A stretch of DNA of 64,000 nt. Source: Astropecten irregularis. Its lineage: Eukaryota > Echinodermata > Asteroidea > Paxillosida > Astropectinidae. Shown in pieces: positions 51,332 to 63,387 of this stretch. Under the pieces are notes generated by a model. The model was not told where the DNA came from. It saw only the letters and a program-made list of their open reading frames with translations, and did no database searches. The stretch's first letter is position 1, and each line of letters begins with the position of its first letter. The position numbers were made by a program, and so were the translations under genes. The DNA lies in the NCBI GenBank assembly GCA_963971285.1, contig OZ020264.1:10926431-10990430 (forward strand). The letters run 5' to 3'.

Positions 51332-51567
51332 CACGAATATGTCTGCATGCAACAACAGATTTGTATAAAAGCCGTCAACAAAACTGTGAGTCCGAGTATT
51401 ATCGACCGCTACCCACACCATATCCCCCTTACTCCACTGCTCAGAACCTACTCGTGGTATTTGTACACGCTGTTGCCACAGACCTTTTAATTCCCCAAGC
51501 ATACTGTTTACGTCATATATGATGAGGCACTGCTTTGTCCCGACTCCCAGGCAGGTTAGCTTAGCGG
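51332..51567 (-). CDS. Possible exon of an unknown gene
   Basis: On the minus strand the frame is open from about 51567 and ends at a strong donor (ATATTCGTG|GTAAGG, boundary 51332). It reads, in part, LTCLGVGTKQCLIIYDVNS, LKGLWQQRVQIPRVG and GDMVWVAVDNTRTHSFV, which has a protein-like composition for an AT-rich region. I recognise no domain, no partner exon and no clear acceptor. It could equally be chance or a decayed element. Confidence 0.25.
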
Positions 51568-52009
51568 ATTACAAAAACCATTGTGTGGGCCACTGGTCTT
51601 TACCAAGGAAGAAGGAAGTTCCATGCCTTGACCAAGCACGCAACAACAAAAGACATGTCTTATAGGCCATAGGCTCTCTTCATCAGCATTCTTGGCCAGT
51701 TGCGGGCTGGACTATAGAGAAACAGACAGACGCCTCAGCCTAGCAAGTTCACTTTCCACGTCAATTGAAACAATTGCCACGCATTATCTTCTATAGAAAA
51801 GACGGAGTAATTGTAGAATACCCCGCCACGCGAGAATTACCCTTTTGAAATGGTTGGCTACGATGTGAGAGACGTGGTACGGTGCATTAGCAAACCAGCG
51901 AATTATGAAATGGGCGAATTATCAAACGGGCAAAATATTAAACGGGCGAATTCGCAAACGGGCGCGATGAGGGATACGGCTGTATTTTTTGTGTAGGACT
52001 ATGGACGAA

Positions 52010-53124
52010 GCAACACGAAGTGAATTGAAGGTTGTTAAAAATTCTAAGTCCAAACTAAGTGCCGGTTGGTGGCTACGCGGATACGATGTGGTCGTGACGC
52101 TGAAGAACGAAGCAACACAAAGTGAATGGCAAGTTGTTAAAAAATACTAAGTCCAAACTAGGTGCTGGTAGGTGGCTACGCGGATACGATGTGGTCGTGA
52201 CGCTGAAGAACGAAGCAACACAAAGTGAATGGCAAGTTGTTAAAAAATACTAAGTCCAAACTAGGTGCCGGTAGGTGGCTACGCGGATACGATGTGGTCG
52301 TGACACTGAAGAACGAAGCAACACAAAGTGAATGGGAGATTGATTAAAAATACTAAGTCCAAACTAGGTGCCGGTAGGTGGCTACGCGGATACGATGTGG
52401 TCGTGACGCTGAAGAACGAAGCAACACAAAGTGAATGGCAAGTTGTTAAAAAATACTAAGTCCAAACTAGGTGCCGGTAGGTGGCTACGCGGATACGATG
52501 TGGTCGTGACACTGAAGAACGAAGCAACACAAAGTGAATGGGAGATTGATTAAAAATACTAAGTCCAAACTAGGTGCGGGTAGGTGGCTACGCGGATACG
52601 ATGTGGTCGTGACGCTGAAGAACGCAGCAACACAAAGTGAATGGCAAGTTGTTAAAAAAACTAAGTCCAAACTAGGTGCGGGTAGGTGGCTACGCGGATA
52701 CGATGTGGTCGTGACGCTGAAGAACGGAGCAACACAAAGTGAATGGCAAGTTGTTAAAAAATACTAAGTCCAAACTAGGTGCCGGTAGGTGGCTACGCGG
52801 ATACGATGTGGTCGTGACGCTGAAGAACGCAGCAACACAAAGTGAATGGCAAGTTGTTAAAAAAAACTAAGTCCAAACTAGGTGCGGGTAGGTGGCTACG
52901 CGGATACGATGTGGTCGTGACGCTGAAGAACGGAGCAACACAAAGTGAATGGCAAGTTGTTAAAAAATACTAAGTCCAAACTAGGTGCCGGTAGGTGGCT
53001 ACGCGGATACGATGTGGTCGTGACGCTGAAGAACGAAGTAACACAAAGTGAATTGCAGGTTGTTAAAAATTTAGAGTCCAAACTAAGTGCCGGTAGGTGG
53101 CTACGCGGATACGATGTGGTCGTG
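52010..53124. repeat. 103-bp tandem array, about ten and a half units
   Basis: GGATACGATGTGGTCGTGAC recurs every 103 bp from 52079 to 53107. The unit also contains GAAGCAACACAAAGTGAATG and TAAGTCCAAACTAGGTGC. First and last units are the most diverged (AATTGAAGGTTGTTAAAAAT and AATTGCAGGTTGTTAAAAAT variants at both edges). The coding-looking frame is broken by the non-multiple-of-3 period in most units. Confidence 0.97.
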
Positions 53125-53129
53125 TTCAT

Positions 53130-55310
53130 TCATTTTCAAAAGATAACTTTATTTTAACCAAGTTCTTCCAGAAAATGACACATTAAAGGAAAAGGAAAAA
53201 ACAATGGCAAGTCAAGTTTGAACAAGTTTAACAATAAAAGGTAATGTAGATTCTCTAATTTTTTTGTTTTTATGAAGAACTCTCATTTTATTTTGTAATG
53301 AAAAGTGTTGATGTCTTGTTGCTGTCGATTTTTTTTCTCGTCATTTAAATTTTGCATGGTGTTGTTAATGTTTTAAGGGGATGCATAGTTCTTCTACCCA
53401 TCACTTGACACCAAATTTGTGGAACTATAGATTTTTATATTCAATTATTTTTTAATTTCTTTAGGGAAACATAAACACTGAAGTATGAAAGTATTCCTGT
53501 TGTTGTCTCAAAACTTGCCCTTTTATTCCTTCATTGGTTAATACTTATCATTGTTGTTATTTCATGCTATATACTAATACCTTTTTTGCTGTTTCAGAGA
53601 AAATAACAAATTGCATGCACAACACCAATACTACACCATACGCAGCATTGTCACATTTGTTTTTACAATTTTTGCATGTTCTGTTTATTAAAATAAGTAA
53701 CTTCTTTATTACTTTCGTACTAACAACCCTTACTTAAAAATATTCTGATGAAAAACACCTGTACTTATGAAATAACTGAATTGTATTTATTTTCTGTCAT
53801 TTTATTTGTTTGAAACAGCTCAATGCCGACTATAAAGAACTGCTTAGAACATCACATCATAGGAAGATGACATGTAAAAATGGCATTTGACACAAAGTAC
53901 AACTACAAGGCACCAAAAGCCTATTATTTCTTAAAAGTGGTTTTGTGGGATAGTTTTTATGAAGTTAACTGTATTCAATATACATTCAAGAGCAATGAAT
54001 TATGCTGCATCAAACCCTGTCAAACAAAAATCATCCTTTCTGTTACCCATCTGCACTGATTTAATAGTAATTTGATCATTATTACAACACTGACCGCCAA
54101 ATTAATAGATTTGAAGCATACCCCAAAGTACATGTACTATACAAATGTGCACTTTATTTTGAGACCAAAGAAATCCCCTCTGGCTGATCAATTTCCAAAT
54201 GTAGCACATGTGTAAAGGAGCATGTGTATTACTTGGTACCAAATATAATGTTGGATGAGGTTCTGCATATGACGTTTGTTGGTTTGAAGAATTTTCTCCG
54301 GCCCTTTACTGATGTTGTGCTGCCAAATTCCTCTCTCTGTTTCTTGTGGAAATGGTGACATTTAAGATTCTCAACATGGCTATACTCTTCTCTAGATACT
54401 GAAGTCATTATCACAACCCCCAGCACAACAACATCTGTATGGCATGTTTGTTACTGCAAATAAAAATCACAATACATAAAGTTGGAGATTGAGTGCATTA
54501 AGTATGCCATTACGTAATTTTAATTGTTGTCATGAGGAAAATGTATCATAATTATGTATTAATTGTTCATCAGTCAGCAGGCGTAATGAGTTGGAAAGTA
54601 AAACTACATGGTTTGCAGACTTATAAACAAACATGTTGTTGGCTACACGTCACACTGAGCCGAGATTTCCTTTTTATTGGAATCAGTTTATAAAGAAAAA
54701 CTCCAGATGGAATACAATGAGAATGTCACGAGAGTGTACATTTAATTTAGAGAAATTCCTGCAATGGTAGTACATGAACTGGATGAATTAGCCACAGCAG
54801 CAACAAAGGTATTAGTAGCATGAAATAAATACAGCGGTGAGTATAAACTAATGAAGGGATAAAAGGGCAAATTGAAGGAACCAAATGAAGAATTCCATAC
54901 TTCAACGTCCAATGTTTTCACCCCAAAATGAATTGCAATTAGAAATAAAATAACAACAATATCCCAAAAATACATAATATGGAAAAGAATTCAATTGAAG
55001 AATATTAAAATCTAGTTCCACAGATTTGATGTCAAGTGATGGGTGACTATGGAATTCTTATTCCCTTATAAACATTAACAACGTCATGCAAAAGAAACAA
55101 AAATGAAAACGAACAATATTGAAAGCTACAAGTACGTTCTATAAACACTTCATTTAAAAATGAAATAAAATAAAAACTCAATAATTAGATTACCTGTTAT
55201 TTTGTTCAAGCTTGACTTTCCACAATAGAATTTCACTGGATGAACATGGCAAATAAACAACAGCACAAATGGCAATTATTTTCTCAAATGAAACCAGAAT
55301 AAACTATAAA
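53130..55310. repeat. Large fold-back element with arms of about 430-500 bp
   Basis: The left arm (about 53130-53590) and the right arm (about 54804-55310) are imperfect inverted repeats. Pairs in order: GTCAAGTTTGAACAAG with the complement of CTTGTTCAAGCTTGAC-like 55203; CCCATCACTTGACACCAAAT with the complement of ATTTGATGTCAAGTGATGGG; TTGCCCTTTTATTCCTTCAT with ATGAAGGGATAAAAGGGCAA; and TTTCATGCTATATACTAATA with its partner at 54807. The 1.2 kb between the arms has no coding sequence I can support. It directly adjoins the 103-bp array. Confidence 0.8.
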
Positions 55311-58300
55311 GAAGAGATCAAGAAAAAAAAAGAAAAAGAAATTGTTGTTTTTTCTCCAAACGGTCCAAGATTGAAACAGGTAAAAAAACAAGCAGGCAAT
55401 AATGCATATTAAGTGAGGCGCGGCGCCTGCACCGCTAGTTTTGCGCGCCGACACTGTCATCCACTCGGCAAGGGAATAAACACTAATTTATCCAAAACTG
55501 ACCACTCAATGTTGCGACCAAAAATACATTTTGTTGCTTGTATGCAGACGAAGTTTCATTGCTGAACTCCATCAAGTTCTCGAGAAAAAGGCGAAAGAAA
55601 TCACGCACGTGCTGCGCCATAGAGTTGTGCGATAATACGCGGCCAATATTTGTCATCTATAAAACCCAGAATGCTTTGCGAACGTCGAAAAGCAAGCTCT
55701 TCAGCTGCCCATTCGAACATGGGCAATTCGAACATGGACAGTTTGGGTGTATGTTCAGGCCTGTGCCTGCATGGCTACACGTACTGTACGTACGCCGGGT
55801 GAACGTGTAGGCCTGCGTCGGCAATGAGTACGTGTTTTACCATGTCAACTGGACGCAATGTTCCCGGAACCACCGGTAGGTGGCGCTGCACACGACTAGG
55901 GCTTTAATGGAACACTCTTAATTACTTTCGTAGAAAAAAATCCGGTAATGACCAAAAATGCCCCAGATATGTATATTGTAGTCAACATTTTGACATTGTA
56001 TCGCATGGAACGCCTTAGAATGGTTTCAAGAGGGTTGGAAACGCTGAAAAACATACGAAACAGTATATACCTGAGCCAAAAAGTGGATTTTATTACTTTA
56101 TTTAAATGACCTGTGACGTCACAACGAACGTCATCTTCGGCAGGTCTTCGGAAGCAACGTTTTCGGAAGCATTCGGATGCTCGGAAATGTGCAAATGCAA
56201 ATGGGAAAGAATTCCACTGATCACCATTACGGAAAAAGGATTATATCCTCCAAGAGTTAACTTATTGGATACAAATTATGATAAACCTCAATTTCAGGTG
56301 TGGAAAACTTGCGTAGAATATCTGAAAAGTGAGTTTTACAGGGTTCTTTTACCTTCAAACTGTACAAAGCCAGTTTGCTCAAAACGCCCTCTGTTGGTTC
56401 TATAGAGTTGTGCACAAATTATGGTCATCAGTGGAATTCTTTCCGATAGGTGCACTAGGGCCTATTAGACTAAACAACGGTGCCATATACTTTACATGAT
56501 CCAATTCCTATTATAAAATGTCACATTTTCTGATAGGAAATTGTGGTGCAGCCTCAAGTTAAAAAAAAGTGTGATCCTTAACTTAAGAGCCCTGTTAAAA
56601 ATAGGGTTGTGAGAAAAATAATGCATTATTTAAAAACACAGAAAATTAATTAAATTTAACAGGATTTTTTTTATATGAAATTGGTATATTCTGTTCATCA
56701 ATATACCATCAAGGTCCAAATTATGGAGAGCTGCGTTGCCAATTTGAACTTGCATAAATTGTCCAGAAGCCAAGTAAAGGTATATGTGCCATGATTTCTG
56801 ACACTCCATTGATTTATGCTACCCAGGCCCCCAGAGTCGCTAAACAATATGCCAAAATAATTTTGTGGCTTGTGTATGTTCCATTTTAGAAGAAATACCG
56901 GCATCTCCCGAATTTACACTCCACTCCATTGACTGCCGTTCATTTCGTCAATGGCTGGAGTCTAATATCTACGCCATTTACTTTTGTACACACTAGAGTG
57001 GTGCGCACGGGAGCGCACGGACGGAATGGAGTTCAATTTCACGATATGGCCGAAATGGCCCGTTTTTATCAGGGCATTGCCTTCAAAAACTCTGAAAATA
57101 AGTCCTGGATGTGTCCATGCACCAATTTTCTTTTTTGAGTTCTGAGCAGTCAAATGACACTTTTTTGGGAAAATAAATGGTGGCAACTTGAGAATTTGCC
57201 CACTGCATTGATGAGGTATTATTTTATTTTGCAAGGCATGTTTTTTTCAGCATTTTTTCATGTGTGTCCGAATCATGGACAAGGTGTCCGAATCATGGCT
57301 AAAATTAAGGTTATTTTTCAAGTCAATTTCATTTCAAGGACACAAAAAACTTTCATAAAATATCAACCTGGATATAATAACTTCACTTTGTTGTTCATAA
57401 GTGAAAATAGTTGAGAGAAACAAACATTAAGAAGGTCAAATAATCCAAAATTGCTTAAGTGTCCGAATCATGGCACATTTACCCTACGTGTTCATCTCGT
57501 ACCAAATTCAGCAGCCTGTCATGCTTAGAGAAAACGTTGATTTATAAAGCCAAAGATACTCAAATATCGGGAAATTTCGGGTCATTAATTTACAACGTAC
57601 AGTAAATACGCATGCATCTGGTGCAGAATTCTGATGTTCACATTGCCCTTATAGGTACACTCTTCAGGGGAGTGTACCTATAAGGGCATACCAATACTGC
57701 CACGACACTTCCCCCTATACTCCTCTCGAGAGGTTGTTCCCTTGCTCCCATACTTGCTTCACTTGTGAGTGAGGACATACATAATTAAATGTCAATGAAG
57801 CAATCGCCATTGCGAGGGGAGTATACTTCCTGCTGGATCATACATGTACTCCTCCACAAATGCTTCACGTTTGGACCCTCATTAACAAAAATAATAATTA
57901 TCTTAAATACTGTATAATACTTCGGAGGTCAACAGACTTTTCCCAAATATAAACGTTACTCTTATGTCAGGCCACTCAACACACGGTCCATGGTGTCATT
58001 GTCTTTTATTGGTCTCTGGCGGGGAGGGATATCTTATCCACATTCTTACCATCCTGCATATCCTTCACCTCAAGAACACCATGTAAACGTTTGTTTTAAG
58101 CACAATTCCAACACGTACCAAAAACCCAAGGGCCCTATGAAGTTATTTAGAATTTTCATTATTGTTGAGATATCCACGCATAATAGGATTTGCACATGCC
58201 TATACCCATCATGCTTCCAACACCCCCCCCCCCCCACCCTTCCCGGATGCGCCACAACATCTATAAAATGTACAGGTAGCCCCTTTCATCTGGCCAGCCG

Positions 58301-58606
58301 CAACACATAGCACCTATATCTCTAGTTCCGAAAAACTCTGGGTTGTGTGTGTGTGCGCGTGTCCGTGGGCATTGTCCGTGGGCAATGAAGCGCGACATCG
58401 TAGCCGGCTACGATGTGGGAGAGGTGAGTGGCGGGGTATTCTGCAATTGTGCCGAAAAGACGTGTACCTTGCTTGTACATTTTAGTCTTCGTGAAAGATC
58501 ATTCTGCCGTTGGGCAGCACTGACGTTTCAAACACATCATACTACACAGCAACAACAGTTATTGACTTCATCGATTGCTTATCGGCGTGTAGCCACGAAC
58601 CCGCAG
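55311..58606. other. Intergenic region before the sulfotransferase
   Basis: A GC-richer patch at 55410-55640 (GAGGCGCGGCGCCTGCACCG) could be a promoter or old element. A small inverted pair lies at 56205-56446 (AAAGAATTCCACTGATCACC against ATCAGTGGAATTCTTTCC). GTGTCCGAATCATGG occurs three times between 57265 and 57475. The sulfotransferase 5' UTR must lie at the right edge. No gene is supported. Confidence 0.4.
57645..57687. repeat. Perfect 18-bp hairpin
   Basis: GCCCTTATAGGTACACTC (57645-57662) pairs exactly with GAGTGTACCTATAAGGGC (57670-57687) around a 7-nt loop. No poly-U follows. It may be a tiny palindromic element. Confidence 0.85.
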
Positions 58607-61324
58607 ATGATGGCGGCCTATGTAAATATGCGCCATTTCAAGAAGTTGGCATTGCTTTTGCTAAGCAGTTGTTGTGTATTAGTGCTTCTTATTAATACAA
58701 TGGGTACGGATATGAACAAGACGTATTACAGTGGGGCCATAGATAAGCGCCATATTGAATCCAGACTTGGTGACAATGTTACTGAAACTCGCCCTCGGTC
58801 CACTTTCATCGGTAGATGTGAAGATAGCTGTTCTCGGTAAGTACATGTACCTCGCATAGCTGCTTATAACAACGACATAATGGGGGTTATAGTGTCTTTT
58901 ACGCCACCCGTCATTATTTATTTAGCTTCTACTGTTCCAAAATGAGATTTGTTACTTATGAAAGCAAATATGCATGGGTCCTGTAAACCCTAAATTGAAC
59001 ATATTTCGGCAATATTTCAGTGAAAAAAAAAACAGTTTCCTTACCCCCCAAACAAAATACTGAAAATTATATGGGTGGCGTTAAAGACACCAATGCCGAC
59101 ACTGGCCAACACATGAATGATACGTCTATTAAAGGACACGTACAACAATGGTAACAATTCAAAACAGAAATGTTTACAAATACCTGATCTCGTAGTTTTC
59201 ACTTACTCTTCCAAAAAGTTCTCTGGCGACTGTACTGGACGATTTACTTACATGTATAACTTTAAGGGTATGAAAATGGTGCTGGTATAAAGAAACATAA
59301 ATTTCAAGTTGTCACCAAAGGCTGCTAAATCTAATGGCTGAACACGACATTTCCTGAATGCATACGGTCGGGTTAACAGTCATCATTAAGTCAACGGGTG
59401 ATTCCTTCGATGGAAACACGCACAATCATACGCATACAGGATCATTTAAGACGTTCCACCACTTTAACTGTTCAGATTTTTTTTTCTAACATCATCGTAA
59501 CTTACTAACAATCGTAAGACATAAATTGTGCGTTGCAGCCCTGTGTGGGATACAATAAGTTATCCTTCGTAACTCCTGCTACGATCGATCGTAGGGCTTC
59601 GTGAAATCCATCCCAGCTTACTAATTAATGTATCGAAATCTGTAAGATTTTCACCGACGCAACATCGGGATAATTAGAAAGTGAAACTTGGTCCTCAAAA
59701 AGAGTTCGGCAACTCACGTTGAAGAGGTGATATATTTTTTGTTACTTATCTATGAACGATGAAACTGGCATCATTGAAAAGCGTGATTACTCCTCTTTAC
59801 AACGATGTGTCATATGTTACGCTAATGTAATCGTGGAATGTACAGTCCTGATAAATATGCAGCAATATCCAAATTGAAATGTTCAAAGATTCGTTGTTTT
59901 CAGTGGTGAATTCCCAATCATTTCGAGGATGGAATGAGTTTGAAGAATGGTGTTGATGCGCTGATGCGTGAAAGCACGGTCAAAACATGGTGTGTTCTCA
60001 TTTGCATTTTGCAACTTTTCAATTCTGACTTTGGCCTTTATTCAGGAGAAACGCACATTCCATGATTACAAAATCGCAACAGATGGCACATCATTCTAAA
60101 GAGGAATAATGATGCTTTCCAATGATACCAGTCTAACTGTTCATAGATCAGTAACAAAAAATATCATCCCTCAAACTTGAGTTGCAGAACTTGGGTTTAC
60201 ATCAATATGGACATAAAGTCACTCTGTGTAGTATTGCATTGTATTAATTCATATGAAATGTCTTCTTTGTCAGATTGTGTATGACTGATACACGAGTGAT
60301 ACCTAATTGCCAGCCTAAACAACGTATTGTCTTCATCAAGACGCACAAAACTGGAAGCTCAACTGTGACCTCCGTGCTCCAAAGGTACGGCTACCGAAGG
60401 GGACTGAACTTCGCCCTGCCCAAGACGACCCACATCTTCTCGGAGATCATCAAATTCAAAGCCTCGATGGTGTACCAGTACGACCTCAAGTACCCTAACG
60501 GATCCCACGCGTGGCCAAGCTTGGGAGGATTCCATATCTTGGCTAACCACGCACGGTACAATCGGCCCGAGATGGACGCGGTCATCCCAAACGCCTTTTA
60601 CTTCACCATCATCAGGGAGCCGGCCGCACAGCTTCAGTCCGCCTTCAACTACTTCGACTGGGCCAACCGCTTCATGCCACACCGTAGAATGACCGACATT
60701 TTCGATACTGATCCCGCTATGTACTCCAGACTGAGTAAAGAGAAGCAAGCACTGGCCTTAGCGCGAAATGGACAGTTGCATGACCTTGGGTTGGACCAGG
60801 GAGAGGAGTTTAAACAACCGAGAGCTGTCCAGGATAAAATCCAGGCACTTAGCCAAGAACTGGACCTCGTGATGATCACTGAATACTTCGACGAGTCCTT
60901 GATTCTCCTCAAGAAACTCCTGTGCTGGGATTTCGACGACATCATCTACCTATCGCAACTTGTGAAGAGCACCCATGCCCGCATGAACCATTCCTTGATG
61001 GACAAGATCCACAAATGGAACCAAGCGGACGTCCAGCTATACCAGCATTTCAACAGGACGTTGTGGGATAAAATCCAAAGCTACGGTCGGTGTTTCCAAG
61101 AAGACTTGAAGACATTCCGTGATCTCAAAATGGATATTACAAACAAATGTTTTTCAAATGCGACCGTCTATTTGGACAGCAAAAAGACGAAGACGTTTAA
61201 AATACATCCCGATGCTGACGAAAAATGTCAGGATTTAGCGAGGTTAGACACAGCATGGGTACCTCTCATAAGAAACTACATATCACGCAAGATTTCAGGT
61301 CAAAGGTTAAAACTCATTGCATAA
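58607..61324 (+). CDS. Galactose 3-O-sulfotransferase (Gal3ST family), two coding exons
   Basis: Exon 58607-58836 joins exon 60274-61324 (split Arg codon CG|A); the product is 426 residues, as expected for the family. It is a type II membrane protein: a short basic N terminus (MRHFKK), one anchor (LALLLLSSCCVLVLLI), a stem, then a lumenal catalytic domain. The PAPS-binding 5'-phosphosulfate loop is FIKTHKTGSSTV at about 97-108, and the 3'-phosphate site is FTIIREPAAQLQSAF at about 187-201. Gal3ST enzymes move sulfate from PAPS to the 3-OH of galactose on glycolipids or glycans in the Golgi. Which acceptor is used here cannot be told. An earlier ATG at 58343 is in the same frame, but 58607 or the adjacent 58610 gives the normal short cytoplasmic tail. 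The catalytic domain is a single exon with more GC than its surroundings. The intron holds two dispersed repeats. Confidence 0.93.
59487..59613. repeat. TACGATCGATCGTA element, copy 2
   Basis: Same block order as 44303-44430, including GTGTGGGATACAATAAGTTA, TTATCCTTCGTAACTC and CTACGATCGATCGTAGGG. Located in the sulfotransferase intron. Confidence 0.65.
59690..60190. repeat. Terminal-inverted-repeat element, copy 2
   Basis: The left end AAAGAGTTCGGCAACTCACG and the right end AACTTGAGTTGCAGAACTT are imperfectly complementary. The interior aligns with 34011-34622 (GTGTCATATGTTACGCTAAT, ATAAATATGCAGCA, GATGCGTGAAAGC). It ends about 85 bp before the second coding exon of the sulfotransferase. 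Confidence 0.75.
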
Positions 61325-61487
61325 TTGCATTAAGCAAACATTCATGCTCCTCCGTACTGTAGCACACACTTTAACAGTATACATCTACATGTATTTATAA
61401 TGCTACATGTTTTCAATCTCGTTCCTGTAATTTCAATGTGTTGGAGTTTTATTTATGTGAAGTGTATAAAACCCAGGTATTGATACC

Positions 61488-62212
61488 CCCCCCCCCCCAT
61501 AGAACTGCGCCTGCAAATAAAGGTACAGTACAGGATTGGTAAACATGCCTAAACAGAAATGTTCACAGATTTACTTATAACTTTCAGGATATGAAGATGG
61601 TGCTGGTAGAAACATACTGTTGAAATAATTCCGCCTGAAATGGTTCATTTATCCAGAAATAAGTAAAACAAAGACCGAAAACAGGTTTGATCTCGGGGTA
61701 AGATCAAAACCATTCTTTATGTTTTATAAGAACAATTAAATCGGGTTTTCGCTATTTTATCGTGACTCAGATTTCCAATTGAGCTCAAATTTTCACAGGT
61801 TTATCATTTCATGTACATGTTGGCAGTCGCGGTTCTAGTCTAGAGCCAAATTTTTTGGGGGGCTAGAAGAGCCATTATTTTTTAGGGGGCTAGAAGACCC
61901 AATATTTTGGGTTTTTCTAACACTCGCTTCTGCTATGTCGTATTAGGGGTCGAAAAACATGCACATTATAGCCTATACAACGCGTTTTTTATGTAATTTG
62001 CGCTTAATAACTGCAAAAATGCAGTATTTTTAAGAATTTTATTTTGTCACTTGCATTTTTTTAAAGTAAAAGTTTGTTCAGTAAAGTGAAACATTGTTTA
62101 AAATAACATCCAACTATAAAACAAAAATCATGCCTTGGTATGATATGAAAATAAGCAAACTTCTCAGTTTACTTGCCTGTTGTAATACGTTTAACATTTA
62201 ATGCAATCATCA
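61488..62212. other. Sulfotransferase 3' flank with a member of the 36970 MITE family
   Basis: A poly-C run (61488-61498), an AATAAA at 61516-61521 and a repeat at 61520-61820 (ACAGATTTACTTATAACTTT, ATGGTGCTGGTAGAAACATA, a GATCTCGGGGTAAGATC palindrome). No gene is seen. Confidence 0.55.
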
Positions 62213-62385
62213 AATAACCACAAGGGAAACTGACTGAATTTAAAGTCATTGAAAAGCGAACAAAGAAAAATTGACTGGAGCGGGATTTGAACCGGCGACC
62301 TCCTGAATACCGTACAGGCGCTCTACCAACTGATGAGCTATCCAACCCTATACGTTGGTGGTGACCCCATAAGTCAATTATCTTC
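62213..62385 (-). repeat. tRNA-derived SINE-like repeat, family 2, well preserved head
   Basis: The minus strand of 62345-62271 folds as a near-complete tRNA. All seven acceptor pairs form if two G-T wobbles are allowed. The D arm is TAGCTCATCAGTTGGTAGAGC. The anticodon stem is CCTGT/TCAGG with one mismatch, and the T arm GCCGGTTCAAATCCCGC has one mismatch. Position 33 is C rather than T, and the adjoining ATTTTTCTTTGTTCGC tail is shared with the copy at 10722. A SINE head is therefore more likely than a working tRNA gene. Confidence 0.65.
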
Positions 62386-63211
62386 GTTCGTTTGGCAGTC
62401 AGAAGCCATGAAACCACGCACACACCGTCATATCCCAGGGATCATTTCATACATTATGCGCAGCAATGCTGCAACCTGGGAATGGTACATGGGGATCACT
62501 CAAAGAGGATACGGCTTTAACATTTAGCAATTAACATTTAACATTGCAAATCTCTGCAGAGAAACAGAAGTATATGACGCCTGAAAAAATGCTTTGGTTG
62601 CAAAAGCACGCCCTCACCAGGCTGATTGTGATATCAGCACCATGTTTAAAGATGTACTATTTATAAGTGGACACCTAACCTACACTTGGTACATGTATTT
62701 ATTTATTACTATCATTGCTATTATTTTCATCATTATGTTTTTAATCATTATTATTTATTTTAGTTTTACACATCAGTTACTCATTGTCCATGATTAGGGC
62801 ATTATGCACTACTACAAAACTGTTTTTAATTTACCCATGTTTTTTAAGTAAATAATCTGAATTCATGTAAAAATGTAAACAAACTGTAATTAAAAGTGTT
62901 TTTATTAAACTGAATATTGACCACGCAGCTGGTACTAAGGCTAATATGTAATTCAACGTACTCCTTATACATGTAGTATACGTTACCTTTAAACACACAC
63001 ATTTGCTTAAGCATGAAAAGTCTTCCTTGATCAAACAGGCTTCCCCAACCAAATTTTCATGTGATGTTTACTGCTTTTGACTTGTACTTCGGCCATTGTT
63101 TGTTGAACATAACATTCACAAGGAGTTTTGGCTGGCATACTGGATTTATTTACCAAGGTTTTTTTGGTGCTTAAGCAAATTTTGGTGCTTAATCAGTTCT
63201 ATGAAATTGGC
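62386..63211. other. Non-coding stretch
   Basis: AT-rich DNA with no supported exon or repeat apart from a GGTGCTTAAGCAAATTTTGG fragment at about 63169, which resembles parts of the GGGCCAATTTCA palindromes. Confidence 0.45.
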
Positions 63212-63367
63212 CCTGGGGCCGATTTCACTAACGCTTTGCGATCATCGCTAGGGCCTAAATCCATCGCTAAACGGAAAATCGATCGCTACATTGCGTAGTA
63301 ATTTTCCATTTAGCGATGAATTTGGGCTTTACGATGATCGCAAAACGTTAGTGAAATCGGCCCCAGG
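63212..63367. repeat. Nearly perfect 156-bp palindrome with GGGGCCGATTTCAC ends
   Basis: CCTGGGGCCGATTTCACTAA pairs with TTAGTGAAATCGGCCCCAGG. The match continues over CGTTTTGCGATCATCG-type and CCATCGCTAAA/TTTAGCGATG arms, leaving only a few central unpaired bases. It lies directly 3' of the mucin-like gene's stop codon, so it may be transcribed in its 3' UTR. Confidence 0.9.
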
Positions 63368-63387
63368 CCTTACGCATCCCCTTCCTT

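Noticed and set aside
52534-53157. Repeat protein containing GYDVVVTLKN units
   Set aside because: The 103-bp period is not a multiple of 3; the frame survives only across units with a small deletion, so selection for protein is unlikely.
56106-56405. 99-residue open frame
   Set aside because: No recognisable domain and overlaps a small inverted repeat; no splice signals of note.
58343-58606. N-terminal extension of the sulfotransferase
   Set aside because: The in-frame upstream ATG at 58343 would add 88 residues before the membrane anchor, unlike the short cytoplasmic tail of the family; treated as 5' UTR.
62271-62345. Functional tRNA gene on the minus strand
   Set aside because: The fold is good, but position 33 is not T, two stems have mismatches, and the flanking tail is shared with a degraded copy at 10722, which fits a SINE.
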